From contig DAHUYW010000017.1 of the NCBI GenBank assembly GCA_027306915.1, forward strand, positions 9,613-73,612: a stretch of 64,000 nucleotides of DNA, read 5' to 3'. This DNA is from Spirochaetales bacterium (GTDB lineage: Bacteria > Spirochaetota > Spirochaetia > DAHUYW01). Shown here one piece after another: positions 42,996-51,867 of this stretch. How positions within the stretch are numbered: the stretch's first letter is position 1; every line of letters starts with the position of its first letter. Both the position numbers and the translations under genes were made by a program. Below the pieces are notes generated by a model. It was not told the DNA's origin. It ran no database searches and saw only the letters and a program-made list of their open reading frames with translations.

Positions 42996-44126
42996 GTGAG
43001 GTTCGAAAAAAAGAGTCTGTGCGCGATGAACATGCCCTATGCCCTCGGCAGGCTTGAGCTCGACGGAGAGCAGTGTGTCGTGGCAGCGACTGAGGACCAC
43101 GGGCCGGTCGTGGTGATGCGGCCGCCCTACCGGGAGGCGAGCGAGCTCGTTCCCGGGCCGGGGGGCTGCATGGCGCTCATCGCCGACCGAGAGCATCCCG
43201 CCACGCTCTTCGCCGTAATGGGATGCTTTCTCGGCTACAAGTTCCAGGAGGGCGGAGTCTACCGCATTCGGCGAAGTCCGGAGGAGGGGGGGCGGAAGTC
43301 GAGCCGTGGCGGCGAACCGGGCCGTGCAGGCGCGGATCGAGTCGGCGAAGGAGCGACTTTCGGTTTCAGCGCGACCAAAATCCTCGATCTGCCGTTCGCG
43401 CACCGCATCGAGCTCGTCGATCGGCCGTCCGGCCGCTATCTCATCGCGGCAGCCCTTGCCGCCGACAAGCGCGATCCCGCGGATTGGTCGCAGCCGGGCG
43501 CCCTCTACGCTGCGCCCGTTCCGTCCGGAGCCGACCTCGACGCTCGCAGCAGTTGGAGGCTCGTCCCAATTCTGGAAGGGATTCACAAGAACCATGGGCT
43601 TCTCGCGACGCGCTTCCAGGGGCGGCGCGCGGTGCTCCTCTCGGGAAGCGAGGGGCTCTTTGTCTTGGATCTCGAGGCGGCCGGCGAAGGCTGGTCCTCC
43701 CGGCTGCTCCTTGAGCGCGAGATAAGCGAGCTGGCGGTTTTCGACGTCGACGGCGACGGCAGGGATGAGCTCATCACTATCGAGCCCTTTCACGGGAGCG
43801 CACTGCGCGTCTACCGGGAAAGCGCGGCGCAATGGGAGCTTGTCTGGGAGGCCGAGCTTGCCTACGGCCACTGTCTCTGGGCGGGAGAGATCGCCGGCAA
43901 GCGGTGTATCCTGGTGAGCAACCGCTCAGCCAGCCGCGATCTCATCCTCTTTCAGTTTGCCGGTCCGCAGTCGGGCGAAACGCTCGCGCCCGAACGCGTC
44001 GTGGTCGACGCCGGCGCCGGCTCTGCAAACATGCTCGTCCTCAAGTCCGACGGTGTCGAGCGCATCTTCGCTACCAATCAGGGAAGCGGCGAGGTCGCCG
44101 TTTACTCTGTCGCATCGGGCTCGTAG
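42996..44126 (+). CDS. Beta-propeller-like protein of unknown function
   Basis: A 376-residue protein with no signal peptide. Repeated beta-rich segments and one calcium-loop-like motif, VFDVDGDGRDELITI near residue 250, resemble FG-GAP/VCBS propeller blades. I start at GTG 42996, preceded by GGAGG with about eight bases; the frame stays open further upstream but there lies antisense to the dehydrogenase gene. It is divergent from the dhaKL operon and convergent with the SDR gene, so it belongs to the same island. It may bind or sense a carbohydrate; no enzymatic motif is visible. Confidence 0.75.
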   Translation: MRFEKKSLCAMNMPYALGRLELDGEQCVVAATEDHGPVVVMRPPYREASELVPGPGGCMALIADREHPATLFAVMGCFLGYKFQEGGVYRIRRSPEEGGRKSSRGGEPGRAGADRVGEGATFGFSATKILDLPFAHRIELVDRPSGRYLIAAALAADKRDPADWSQPGALYAAPVPSGADLDARSSWRLVPILEGIHKNHGLLATRFQGRRAVLLSGSEGLFVLDLEAAGEGWSSRLLLEREISELAVFDVDGDGRDELITIEPFHGSALRVYRESAAQWELVWEAELAYGHCLWAGEIAGKRCILVSNRSASRDLILFQFAGPQSGETLAPERVVVDAGAGSANMLVLKSDGVERIFATNQGSGEVAVYSVASGS

Positions 44127-44146
44127 GAGACCGCCGGGAGGACCGG

Positions 44147-44163
44147 GCGGGCCGCACGCCCGC
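44147..44163. terminator. Short GC hairpin between convergent genes
   Basis: GCGGGC-cgcac-GCCCGC forms a 6-bp stem 21 bases after the propeller-like gene and 27 bases before the end of the SDR gene. It could serve both strands. No T-run. Confidence 0.35.
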
Positions 44164-44189
44164 TGGGGCCGGCGGCCGCGCGAGGCGGC

Positions 44190-44987
44190 CTACCGCGTCT
44201 GTTTCGGGGGAAGCGCCCGGAGGGCGCCGACCGAGATCCCTCCATCGACGAGGAGAGTCTGGCCGGTGACGTAGCGGCTCTCCTCGGAGGCGAGAAAGAC
44301 GACGGCGGCGTCCAGGTCGTTGGGTGCGCCCGGCCGTCCCAGAGGGATCCGCTCCGAGAGATACCCCACCCAGCCGGCATCTTCGTACATCACCGCGTTC
44401 TGCGCCGTCTTGAACCAGCCGGGGGCGAGGCAGTTGACGGTGATCCCGTACTCGCCCCAGTCATGGGCGAGACTCATGGTCAGCTGCTTGATCCCGCCGC
44501 GGCTTGCGCCGTAGGGTCCCAATCCCGAGTAGCCGTCGACGCTCGTCTCCGACCCGATGTTGATGATGCGCCCATACCGGGCCTCGGTCATGTAGCGGGC
44601 GACCGCCTGGGCTACGAAGAAGCTCCCGCGCAGGTTGGTCTCGAGGATAAGATTCCAATCATCCCAGGTGACTTCGAGGGCGCGCTTTCGCACATTGCAT
44701 CCGGCATTGTTCACGAGGATGTCGATCCGGCCGAAGGCTGCATGGGCAGCGGGGCCCATGCGCTGGATGCTCTCATAATCGCGAACGTCGAGGGCAAGCG
44801 GGGCGACCCTCCTCCCCATCGCGTCGATCTCGCGCGCGAAGTCCGAGAGGGCCTCCAGGTGCCTGCTCGTGATGATGAGGTCGGCCCCCGCCCGTGCGAG
44901 GGCGCGACCGAAATACTGGCCGAGTCCCCTGCTAGCTCCGGTGACGAGCGCCACCCTACCCGTGAGATCAAACAAGCGAGTTTCCAT
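44190..44987 (-). CDS. Short-chain dehydrogenase/reductase with Tyr-x3-Arg active site
   Basis: A 265-residue SDR resembling gluconate 5-dehydrogenases and polyol dehydrogenases: TGASRGLGQYFGRAL for the cofactor, LVNNAG, IINIGSETS, and GITVNCLAPGWFKTAQN. The catalytic Tyr is followed by Arg instead of the usual Lys (PYGASRGGIK). Nearby acidic and basic residues do not settle NAD versus NADP. Together with the interrupted zinc dehydrogenase upstream it would interconvert a sugar alcohol and a keto sugar. The gap to that gene is 67 bp. Confidence 0.88.
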   Translation of the reverse strand: METRLFDLTGRVALVTGASRGLGQYFGRALARAGADLIITSRHLEALSDFAREIDAMGRRVAPLALDVRDYESIQRMGPAAHAAFGRIDILVNNAGCNVRKRALEVTWDDWNLILETNLRGSFFVAQAVARYMTEARYGRIINIGSETSVDGYSGLGPYGASRGGIKQLTMSLAHDWGEYGITVNCLAPGWFKTAQNAVMYEDAGWVGYLSERIPLGRPGAPNDLDAAVVFLASEESRYVTGQTLLVDGGISVGALRALPPKQTR

Positions 44988-45054
44988 GTGCTAAAGGCTC
45001 CTTCGTAGAGACCCGCAGCGCGCGACCTCGAAGAGGCCGGCGGCGGGCCCTCGT

Positions 45055-46086
45055 TCATGGCTCCAGGATGACCTTCATTAGGCCCCGCTCCTGCTTGTAG
45101 AGACGGTCGAACCATGCCGCGCCCTCGGCAAGAGGCGCGCGTGCGCTTATTATGGAATCAAGATCGATCTTTCCGCGCGCGAAAAGCTACAGGCATTCGG
45201 GGTACTCGCCGTTGGAGGCGCAGGAGCCGAGCAGGGCGATCTGGCGCGAGACGACCGCCTGGAGGGGGATCTCGACCTTCGGAGAGACGTTTCCGACGAG
45301 GACGACCCTTGCGCCCTTGCGCACGGCTGCGACGGCTGTCTGGATCGGGGCTGTCGCTCCAACGGCCTCGAGGGCCAAATCGGCGCCCCGCCCCTCCGTG
45401 CGGGAGAGTATCTGCTCCATGAAGTCCGACGCCGTGGGATCGAGACCGAAATCGGCTCCCCGCTCCACTGCGCGCCGCAGCTTATCCTTGTCGATGTCGA
45501 CGGCGATGATCGTTCCGCAGCCCGCGGCGCGCAGCACCTGGACGATGAGAAGCCCGATCATCCCGGCGCCGACGACGACCGCGCTCTCGGCGACCTCGGG
45601 CCGGGCCAGGCGCACTCCGTGGAAGGCCACCGAAAGCGGCTCGGTCATCGCTGCATGAGCGAAGGACACCTTGTCGGGTATCCGATAGAGGATGCGCGTG
45701 GGAACGGCGACGAGCTGCGCAAAGGCTCCGTCACAGTGGTAATCGGCGATCGAGACACCGAGAACGCGCCGGCGATCGCAGAGATTGATCTCGCCGCGCC
45801 GGCAGTGCCAGCAGTCGCCGCAGGAGATGGTCGAGTCGAAGGTTACCCGATCTCCAACGCTCCAATCCGAGACTCCGCGCCCGAGCGCTAGGATGACCCC
45901 CGCAGCCTCATGGCCCATGATGAGGGGCGGGATTCGCCTACCGGTGGATCCGTCCAACCCATGGATATCGCTTCCGCAGATGCCGCACGCCTTGACCTCG
46001 ATAAGGACCTCACCGTCTGCCGGTTTCGGATCAGGAGCGTCGCCGTAAACGAGCTTTCCGTATTCTTTCAGCGTTAGTGCTTTCAT
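45055..46086 (-). pseudogene. Zinc-dependent MDR alcohol/polyol dehydrogenase interrupted by an in-frame TAG
   Basis: From ATG 46086 the frame encodes a medium-chain dehydrogenase: the catalytic zinc region CGICGSDIHGL and GHEAAGVI, structural zinc CGDCWHCRRGEINLC, and the NAD fold VVVGAGMIGLLIVQVL. At codon 300 a TAG (45189-45187) interrupts the segment GEYPECL. The same frame continues for 43 more codons with a normal family C-terminus (LFARGKIDLDSIISARAPL, then AWFDRLYKQERGLMKVILEP) and ends at a TGA at 45057-45055. The full product would be the family-typical 343 residues. Explanations are a nonsense mutation, a base-calling error or readthrough. Its closest roles are polyol or galactitol-phosphate type dehydrogenases. 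Confidence 0.82.
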
Positions 46087-46201
46087 AATGAGCCCCCATC
46101 ATAGCCCGATCGCAAAGGCATGCGCCATATGCGTCGAAGCTTGCGATACCCATCTCGATCACCCCAAGCCGGACCGTCGCCGAACGCCGAGGTCGCGCAC
46201 C

Positions 46202-48622
46202 CTAAGCGCGCCTGGACGGGCGGCGGGCGAAGGGGGTAAGGGTCCACCGCATAGCCGCACGGCAGTACCTGCGAAGGAAGTCGGCCTCCCCGCGGTCGAT
46301 GGCGCGGCCGCTGAACGAGAAGCGCAGGATGAGATCGGCGGCTCGCAGAGACGCCTCGGAATGGCGCGGATCCCTGGCTGCGGCAAGCTCGCCCCAGGCC
46401 TGCCATCCGGAGCGGCTGGGATCGGGAAGATGCGCCCGCGCGGCGCGCCGTGCGAGAGCGCGAATCATCCGGTGGACCCGCGTCTCCGCGGGCTGCAGGG
46501 TGCTCGCGAGGAGCCAGGCGAGGGCGAAGAGAGCCACGGCGGCGCTCGCGGCGCCCAGGACCACAAGGAGGGATCGTCCAATCTCGAAGCGGCGGTCGCC
46601 GCTCTGGGATTCTGCCAAGGTGGGCAGGGCGACTCGTGCACCCATGATCGCTTTGAGCTCGCGCAGGGTGGCGGGATTGTCGGTCGGATTGAAGTGGGTG
46701 TAGTAGGACGGGTCCGAAATGGAGGACTGGAGCATTGGCGGAGTAGCCTCTTCTATTGTCCAGCCGTTGCGGTTGTCCCAGACCTCCGCCCAGGCGTGCG
46801 CCTCGAGTCCGGTAACCACGACGCGGTGCTCATTGGGCGGCAGGTAGGCGAGGAATCCGGTCACATAGCGGGCCGGTATTCCATCGAGGCGGGCAAGGAT
46901 CACAAAGGTCGAGGCAAATTGGACGCAGTAGCCCTTGCGTGAGTGGAACAGGAACTCGTCGACCAAGCTCTGGTGCGTTTTGGGCGGGCGGGTATCGAGC
47001 GAGTACAGGTAGTTCTCCGTCAGATAGGAGCGTATCGCGGCAAGGGTCCGATCGACAGTGGCTCGCTTGAGCGATCGGGCAAGCTGGCGCACCTCAGGGG
47101 TCACCATCCCGATTTGCAGATCGGTCAGGCGCTCGATCGGGGTCAAGCGAAAGAGCGGATCGGGGTTCGTAGCCGAAGGCTCGACGAGCAGGCGGTCCCG
47201 CATGCGCCGATCCAGTATGACCTTGTTGCCGCGAACCAGGGGAACGGAGACTAGGAAACCGGTGTCGAGGCTCCCATACTGGAGGGCGGGCCTCTTTCCA
47301 CCCGGAAATTGAAATCCGACCGTATGGAGCGTGTGCGGCAGCGCCCCGAAGAAATCCGTGAGGACGGTGATCGTGAGGGGGGGCTCGGGTGTGCCCATCG
47401 CCGTCACCGGCGTCGGGGGCGGGCTTGGCGGTTTCGGCAGCCCTGCCGAGGGGCTCTGTCTGAAGTATCTCTGCGCCCCGGGGAGAAACTCCTGCGAGGT
47501 TTGGTCGTTGCCCCAGGGTCTGAACGCGGCCGGATAATCCGGCCAATCCTCCAGACGGGCGAAGGGAAAGGCGCGATACGGCTCCGGGGGTGTCGCGGCG
47601 ACCGGGAGGACCTTGCCATGTGTTTCGCCGATAATCGCGGCATTGAAGGCGGAGAGCCGCTGGTTCACCGTGCTTATGACCCACCGGCTTCCGGTATAGG
47701 TATCGTAAACGGCGGTGCGCAGGTAGATCGTCTCGCCGGGAGCGCCTCTGATCTCGAAGACCGGCGTAGCGGTCAGGGCGGGGGGGGCGCCGAGCTGCCC
47801 CGAGTTCAAGGAGTACCCGTAGCCCGGGACGTTGTAGAGGAAGGGAAAGTTCGGGAAGAGGCTTGCCACAAGGGTATTGAGAGGATACCTGTAGACGAGA
47901 TCGAACACCGGATTCTTTTCGGGCTTCACGGAGAGGGGAAGGGCAATGAGAAACACAGCAACGATCAGGAAATGCCCGGATCCGATGGCGCGTTTCGGAC
48001 GGCGGCCGACCCACAGGGTGACCTTGTATCCCACCGCGCCGAGCAGCACCCCGAGTGTGAGGGCATCGAACAGAGGCGTTCCGACGATGACGGATGTCAT
48101 GAAGAGACAGACGAAGGCGTAGCCGAAGAGCGCCAAGGCCGGCTCGCCTACCAAGAACAGCCCGGCAAAGAGCGACGCGAAGTAGGCGTAATCCACCGTG
48201 AACATGTAGGAGAGCGTCCCCGTTCCGAGGGTTCGCCTCACGAGGGCGAACCATGCGAGGTAGGCCGAAGCCGGGGTGATGTTCAGTCCCACCAGGATAA
48301 CGACCGCGCAACCGCCGAGGAGAAGACCCAAGAGCGCACGGGCTGAGAAAGAGGCGATCCGCTGGAAGCGGTTGCGAGGCGCGCGACTTCGCGTGAGGAG
48401 GCGGTAGACAAAGAGCCCCTCCACGAGGGCGCAGTAGAGGAGTGGATAGACGATCCCGCCGGAGGAGTGGAGCAGTCGATATGCGAGGATCGGCGGGAGA
48501 AAACAAAGAAGGGTTGCTGCCGCGATTCTCGCCGCTGTCCGCCCCCATGCCCACCCCACTCGCGCGGGGGTGAATCCGCTCGGCGCCGCCGGCCGGCGCT
48601 CCATCCTAACCTCGGTTATCAT
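46202..48622 (-). CDS. Transglutaminase-like membrane protein (TgpA/DUF3488 type)
   Basis: An 806-residue protein: six to eight N-terminal membrane helices (to about residue 245), a large extracytoplasmic region, a transglutaminase core, one membrane helix near 690-715 and a cytoplasmic tail. The core has the catalytic Cys in SRKGYCVQFASTF (near 566) and His in LEAHAWAEVWD (near 608). The third position, usually Asp in a DPTP-like motif, reads IEEATP, so Glu may replace it. The ATG at 48622 overlaps the DUF58 stop; a longer frame upstream is antisense noise. With MoxR and DUF58 it forms a conserved envelope operon of uncertain function. Confidence 0.9.
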   Translation of the reverse strand: MITEVRMERRPAAPSGFTPARVGWAWGRTAARIAAATLLCFLPPILAYRLLHSSGGIVYPLLYCALVEGLFVYRLLTRSRAPRNRFQRIASFSARALLGLLLGGCAVVILVGLNITPASAYLAWFALVRRTLGTGTLSYMFTVDYAYFASLFAGLFLVGEPALALFGYAFVCLFMTSVIVGTPLFDALTLGVLLGAVGYKVTLWVGRRPKRAIGSGHFLIVAVFLIALPLSVKPEKNPVFDLVYRYPLNTLVASLFPNFPFLYNVPGYGYSLNSGQLGAPPALTATPVFEIRGAPGETIYLRTAVYDTYTGSRWVISTVNQRLSAFNAAIIGETHGKVLPVAATPPEPYRAFPFARLEDWPDYPAAFRPWGNDQTSQEFLPGAQRYFRQSPSAGLPKPPSPPPTPVTAMGTPEPPLTITVLTDFFGALPHTLHTVGFQFPGGKRPALQYGSLDTGFLVSVPLVRGNKVILDRRMRDRLLVEPSATNPDPLFRLTPIERLTDLQIGMVTPEVRQLARSLKRATVDRTLAAIRSYLTENYLYSLDTRPPKTHQSLVDEFLFHSRKGYCVQFASTFVILARLDGIPARYVTGFLAYLPPNEHRVVVTGLEAHAWAEVWDNRNGWTIEEATPPMLQSSISDPSYYTHFNPTDNPATLRELKAIMGARVALPTLAESQSGDRRFEIGRSLLVVLGAASAAVALFALAWLLASTLQPAETRVHRMIRALARRAARAHLPDPSRSGWQAWGELAAARDPRHSEASLRAADLILRFSFSGRAIDRGEADFLRRYCRAAMRWTLTPFARRPSRRA

Positions 48623-49818
48623 CGCGCAACCTCTCGCAGGCCGCCTGCCCCTTCGATCAGGAGCAGCCGACCCTCGCCGTTGCCGAGGTAGCCGAAGCCT
48701 TGCTCGATCTCGTTTCGTTTGCCTGCGCTCATTGCCCCGGTGTTCACGATCGCAGCAAGATGCTCCCTCGCCGAGGATCCGACGAGACTGAGCAGCTCGA
48801 GATCGAAGAGATGCGTCACGAAGATGATGCTGGCGGTGAGCCCCCCGGCCATCCGGTCGGCGGCGTAGAGCGACATCGGCGACGTTGCGCCTCCGAAGCG
48901 CATGGAGACCGAGGCGCGGTAGAAATCGGCGAGCCCTTCGCTGCTGTTTGCGCTGAAGACCGACTCCTCCGCGGAGGCGACCCGCAGGCAGGCTTGGGTA
49001 CGCCTGTCGAGAAAGTAGCGGTAGAGCGCGAGCGCGATCTCGATGGAGCTGTCCTCCGCCTCCAAGAGCGCCGGGCTTACGGCTTCGCCCCTGCGCAGGT
49101 CGAGGTAGATCGTGACGCCGGGACGATGGGAGGAGCCGTAGTCCTTGAGGAAGGGAGTCCCGGTCGAGAGGAACTTCTTCCACGCTATCTGCTTCGCGGG
49201 AAAGCCGGCCCGGTAGGGGCTCAAGCCCTCGAAGAGGGAAAGGTCCCCGTCCCTGCCGGTGCTCGAGACCGCCGCTCCGCCATGCTCACGGCGAAGGAGG
49301 GAGGACGGATCAAGCACGAGAAGCCTCGGATAGACCGTGAATCTCCTCCCCTGCACCCGGCGCGCGAGCGCGAGCCATCCGAAGAGGTCGCTCATGACGA
49401 AGGAATCGATTCCGACGGAATAGAGACCGCGGTAGGGCAGGAGCACGGGAAGCTCGCGAGACACCCGCCCGCGGCCCGGAAGGGAGAGCGTGAGATCGGG
49501 AAGAAATTCGGCCATCTCGGGATGGATGGGCGCAAAGGTGATGCGGATGCGGCCGCTCGCCAGGATCGAACGGTTTGTGACGGTGAGGCGATAGTGAACC
49601 GAGGCACCACGCGTCGGCGTCTCGACGTCAAGCTTCTCATCTATGGCGATCGCAGGATAGGTGACGGCGATCTGGATGATCGACACCACCGGGAGCATCA
49701 TCATCACCACATAGACGAGGTAGTAGAACATGGATACGTAGATTCCGGCGAGGTAGACCAGAACGGCGATGAAAAGGTAAAGGAGCACCGCAGGAATGCG
49801 GACCGAGAGCTTGCGCAT
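48619..49818 (-). CDS. DUF58 membrane protein
   Basis: A 399-residue protein with two adjacent N-terminal membrane helices (about 9-30 and 33-55), a beta-rich region and a DUF58 segment (LSPYRAGFPAKQIAWKKFLSTG, then a VWA-like IYLDLRRGEA). DUF58 proteins act together with MoxR ATPases and transglutaminase-like membrane proteins; the pathway is unknown. The 3' end overlaps the transglutaminase gene by four bases and the 5' end is three bases from the moxR stop. Confidence 0.87.
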   Translation of the reverse strand: MRKLSVRIPAVLLYLFIAVLVYLAGIYVSMFYYLVYVVMMMLPVVSIIQIAVTYPAIAIDEKLDVETPTRGASVHYRLTVTNRSILASGRIRITFAPIHPEMAEFLPDLTLSLPGRGRVSRELPVLLPYRGLYSVGIDSFVMSDLFGWLALARRVQGRRFTVYPRLLVLDPSSLLRREHGGAAVSSTGRDGDLSLFEGLSPYRAGFPAKQIAWKKFLSTGTPFLKDYGSSHRPGVTIYLDLRRGEAVSPALLEAEDSSIEIALALYRYFLDRRTQACLRVASAEESVFSANSSEGLADFYRASVSMRFGGATSPMSLYAADRMAGGLTASIIFVTHLFDLELLSLVGSSAREHLAAIVNTGAMSAGKRNEIEQGFGYLGNGEGRLLLIEGAGGLREVAR

Positions 49819-49821
49819 GAC

Positions 49822-50769
49822 CTACACCCCGGTCGGCAGCGGGATTCGGCTCAAAACCTCCTGGACCATTGCTATCGCGCTCATGTTTTCAACCTTGGCC
49901 TCGCCCGAGAGGACGATTCGATGGGGAACGACAACCGGAGCCGTGCGCATGATGTCTTCGGGGATCACGAAGTCCCTCCCGGCAAGAAGGGCCTCGCACT
50001 GCGCCGCGCGAAGGAGATGCCGAGTTCCGCGAGGGCTTAGGCCGAGCTTGATGCGAGGATCCTGACGGGTGGTGGCCGCTATTCGCACGACAAAATCCTT
50101 GACGCGACGGTCCACGTAGACCTTGCCGACCAGATCTCGCACGGCGTTCACCTCGCTCGCATCGGAGACCGGCGTAAGCTCGTCCAAAGGATTCGACTCT
50201 TTGAAGCGGTCAAGGATGAGAATCTCGTTTTCGACATCCGGATACCCGATCGAAAAGGAGAGACCAAATCGGTCGGCCTGAGATTCCGGCAGCAGGAAGG
50301 TCCCGGCGAAGCTTGTCGGATTCTGGGTAGCGATAACAAAGAAAGGCCTCGGAAGGTGGTGGGTCACGCCGTCGACGGTGACCGCCTCCTCCTGCATCGC
50401 TTCGAGCAAGCTCGACTGCGTGCGGGCCGATGCGCGGTTTATCTCGTCGGCTAGAATGAACTGGTGCATGATCGCCCCCGGCTTGAAGATGAACTCTCGC
50501 ATCTCCGCGCTCCATACCGTCATACCGAGGATGTCGCCGGGAAGGATGTCGGGGGTGAACTGAATGCGGCCGAAATCGAGCCCGGTGCTCCGCGCGAGGC
50601 TCATCGCGAGGGTCGTCTTGCCTACTCCGGGAATGTCCTCGATGAGGACATGAAGGCCCGAGAAGAATCCGATCAGAAGATTGTGGATGATGCCGCCGTC
50701 GCCGACGAAGACACTCCCGATTTGAGAGCTCAGCCGCTCGGCGGTTCTTCGAACGTCAACCGTTCCCAT
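49822..50769 (-). CDS. MoxR-family AAA ATPase
   Basis: A 315-residue AAA+ protein: Walker A EDIPGVGKTTLAMSLA near residue 45, Walker B FILADEINRASARTQSSLLEAMQE near 105-130 (DE intact), and FFVIATQNPTSFAGTFLLPE with the sensor region. MoxR ATPases are chaperone-like and remodel partner proteins such as the DUF58/VWA product encoded next. First gene of the minus-strand operon. Confidence 0.92.
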   Translation of the reverse strand: MGTVDVRRTAERLSSQIGSVFVGDGGIIHNLLIGFFSGLHVLIEDIPGVGKTTLAMSLARSTGLDFGRIQFTPDILPGDILGMTVWSAEMREFIFKPGAIMHQFILADEINRASARTQSSLLEAMQEEAVTVDGVTHHLPRPFFVIATQNPTSFAGTFLLPESQADRFGLSFSIGYPDVENEILILDRFKESNPLDELTPVSDASEVNAVRDLVGKVYVDRRVKDFVVRIAATTRQDPRIKLGLSPRGTRHLLRAAQCEALLAGRDFVIPEDIMRTAPVVVPHRIVLSGEAKVENMSAIAMVQEVLSRIPLPTGV

Positions 50770-50790
50770 TCCCCGACCGTACCATGGTTA

Positions 50791-50819
50791 AGCGTACGAA
50801 ACCTTAAGTCGGCAGTCAA
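50791..50819 (-). promoter_or_regulatory. Promoter of the MoxR-DUF58-transglutaminase operon
   Basis: On the minus strand TTGACT (50819-50814), a 17-bp spacer and TACGCT (50796-50791) lie 21 bp before the moxR ATG. Confidence 0.5.
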
Positions 50820-50917
50820 GAACAATTGCATGGGCTTCGCAGGGCGGGAGGGCTCACGGTGCCCTCGGCAGCTCTCCGCCCGACCCGTCCTTGAGGATTT
50901 CGCGACGAAGGGTTAGG

Positions 50918-51859
50918 ATGCGGCGGGCGACCATGGTAACGGTCATCGGCGGGAGCAACATCGACATCCAGGGATATCCCGCTCGCGAGCTCTCTCTCCA
51001 CGACTCCAATCCTGGAAGCGTGCGGTCGGGGTCGGGCGGGGTTGCGCGCAATATCGCGGAGAATCTTGCCCGACTCGGGCTCCCGGTTCGCTTTCTTTCG
51101 GCCCTTGGCGATGACGGGTTCGGGAAGGACATCCTCGCCGAGCTTGGCGCGCTCGGGGTCGATACCTCGCCCTCCCTGATCCTTCGGGGGCGAGCTACCT
51201 CGGCCTACCTCTGCATCATGGATGAGACCGGGCGCCTGCTCGCTGCAGTCTCGGACATGGAGGGGGTCGAGCGCATCGATCCGGCGTGGATAGACCGCAA
51301 CGCGGAAGCGGTGCGGGGCTCGCAGCTGTGCGTGGTGGACGCCAATCTTCCCGAGGAGACTATCGGTTACCTTGTGCGTTCCTTTCCGGCGCTTCCCTTT
51401 GTGCTGGATCCGGTCTCCGCTGCGAAGGCGGTTCGAGCGCGGGCGCATGTCGGCCGCTTCGCGGCGGTGAAGCCCAATCTTCGCGAGGCGGAAGCGCTCA
51501 TCGGCAGGACGATCCAGTCGGACGGCGACCTGGACAGGGCGGCTGCGCTCCTGCACGCATCGGGGACGCGCCTGGTCTTCATCTCGCTCGGCGAGCGCGG
51601 TCTCTACTTCTCGAGCGGGGAGGCTTGCGGGATCGCGACCGCCCCGGCGCGGACCGTAGCGAGCACCAACGGGGCCGGCGACGCCGCCACGGCCGCGATT
51701 GCCTTCGGATTGGTGCGCGGCTATCCCGTGGAGGCGATCGCCCGCCTTGCGGAGGCGGCCGCTTCCTTTGCCGCGCAGGTCCGGGAGAGCGTGAATCGGA
51801 GCGCGACCGCCCTCCTTCTTGAGGCGCGCGCCTCGGAAGTGGCAATCGAGCGGCGTTAG
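50918..51859 (+). CDS. psuK: PfkB-family carbohydrate kinase, probable pseudouridine kinase
   Basis: A 313-residue ribokinase-fold kinase. It has the N-terminal VIGGSNIDIQGYP, the PfkB-type GSGGVARNIAENLARLG, and the ATP/anion-hole signature NGAGDAATAAIAFG with catalytic Asp near residue 255. Psu-specific identity comes mainly from psuG directly downstream (eight bases): PsuK phosphorylates pseudouridine and PsuG splits the product. ATG 50918 has AAGGG with a six-base gap; ATG 50933 is possible. Confidence 0.88.
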   Translation: MRRATMVTVIGGSNIDIQGYPARELSLHDSNPGSVRSGSGGVARNIAENLARLGLPVRFLSALGDDGFGKDILAELGALGVDTSPSLILRGRATSAYLCIMDETGRLLAAVSDMEGVERIDPAWIDRNAEAVRGSQLCVVDANLPEETIGYLVRSFPALPFVLDPVSAAKAVRARAHVGRFAAVKPNLREAEALIGRTIQSDGDLDRAAALLHASGTRLVFISLGERGLYFSSGEACGIATAPARTVASTNGAGDAATAAIAFGLVRGYPVEAIARLAEAAASFAAQVRESVNRSATALLLEARASEVAIERR

Positions 51860-51867
51860 GAGAGAAC

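Noticed and set aside
42777..43871. Possible 655-residue version of the hydroxyisobutyrate-dehydrogenase-like protein
   Set aside because: The extra N-terminal residues are antisense to the propeller-like gene, and the internal ATG at 42776 has a strong RBS and a canonical Rossmann start.
45187..45189. Genome-wide UAG reassignment as an explanation for the internal TAG
   Set aside because: Many intact genes here end in TAG at the expected C-terminus (for example the TPR gene, priA, def, psuK and the transposase).
48623..49183. Upstream extension of the transglutaminase-like protein to 993 residues
   Set aside because: It overlaps the DUF58 gene in another frame with Arg-rich noise; ATG 48622 gives the usual four-base stop/start overlap.
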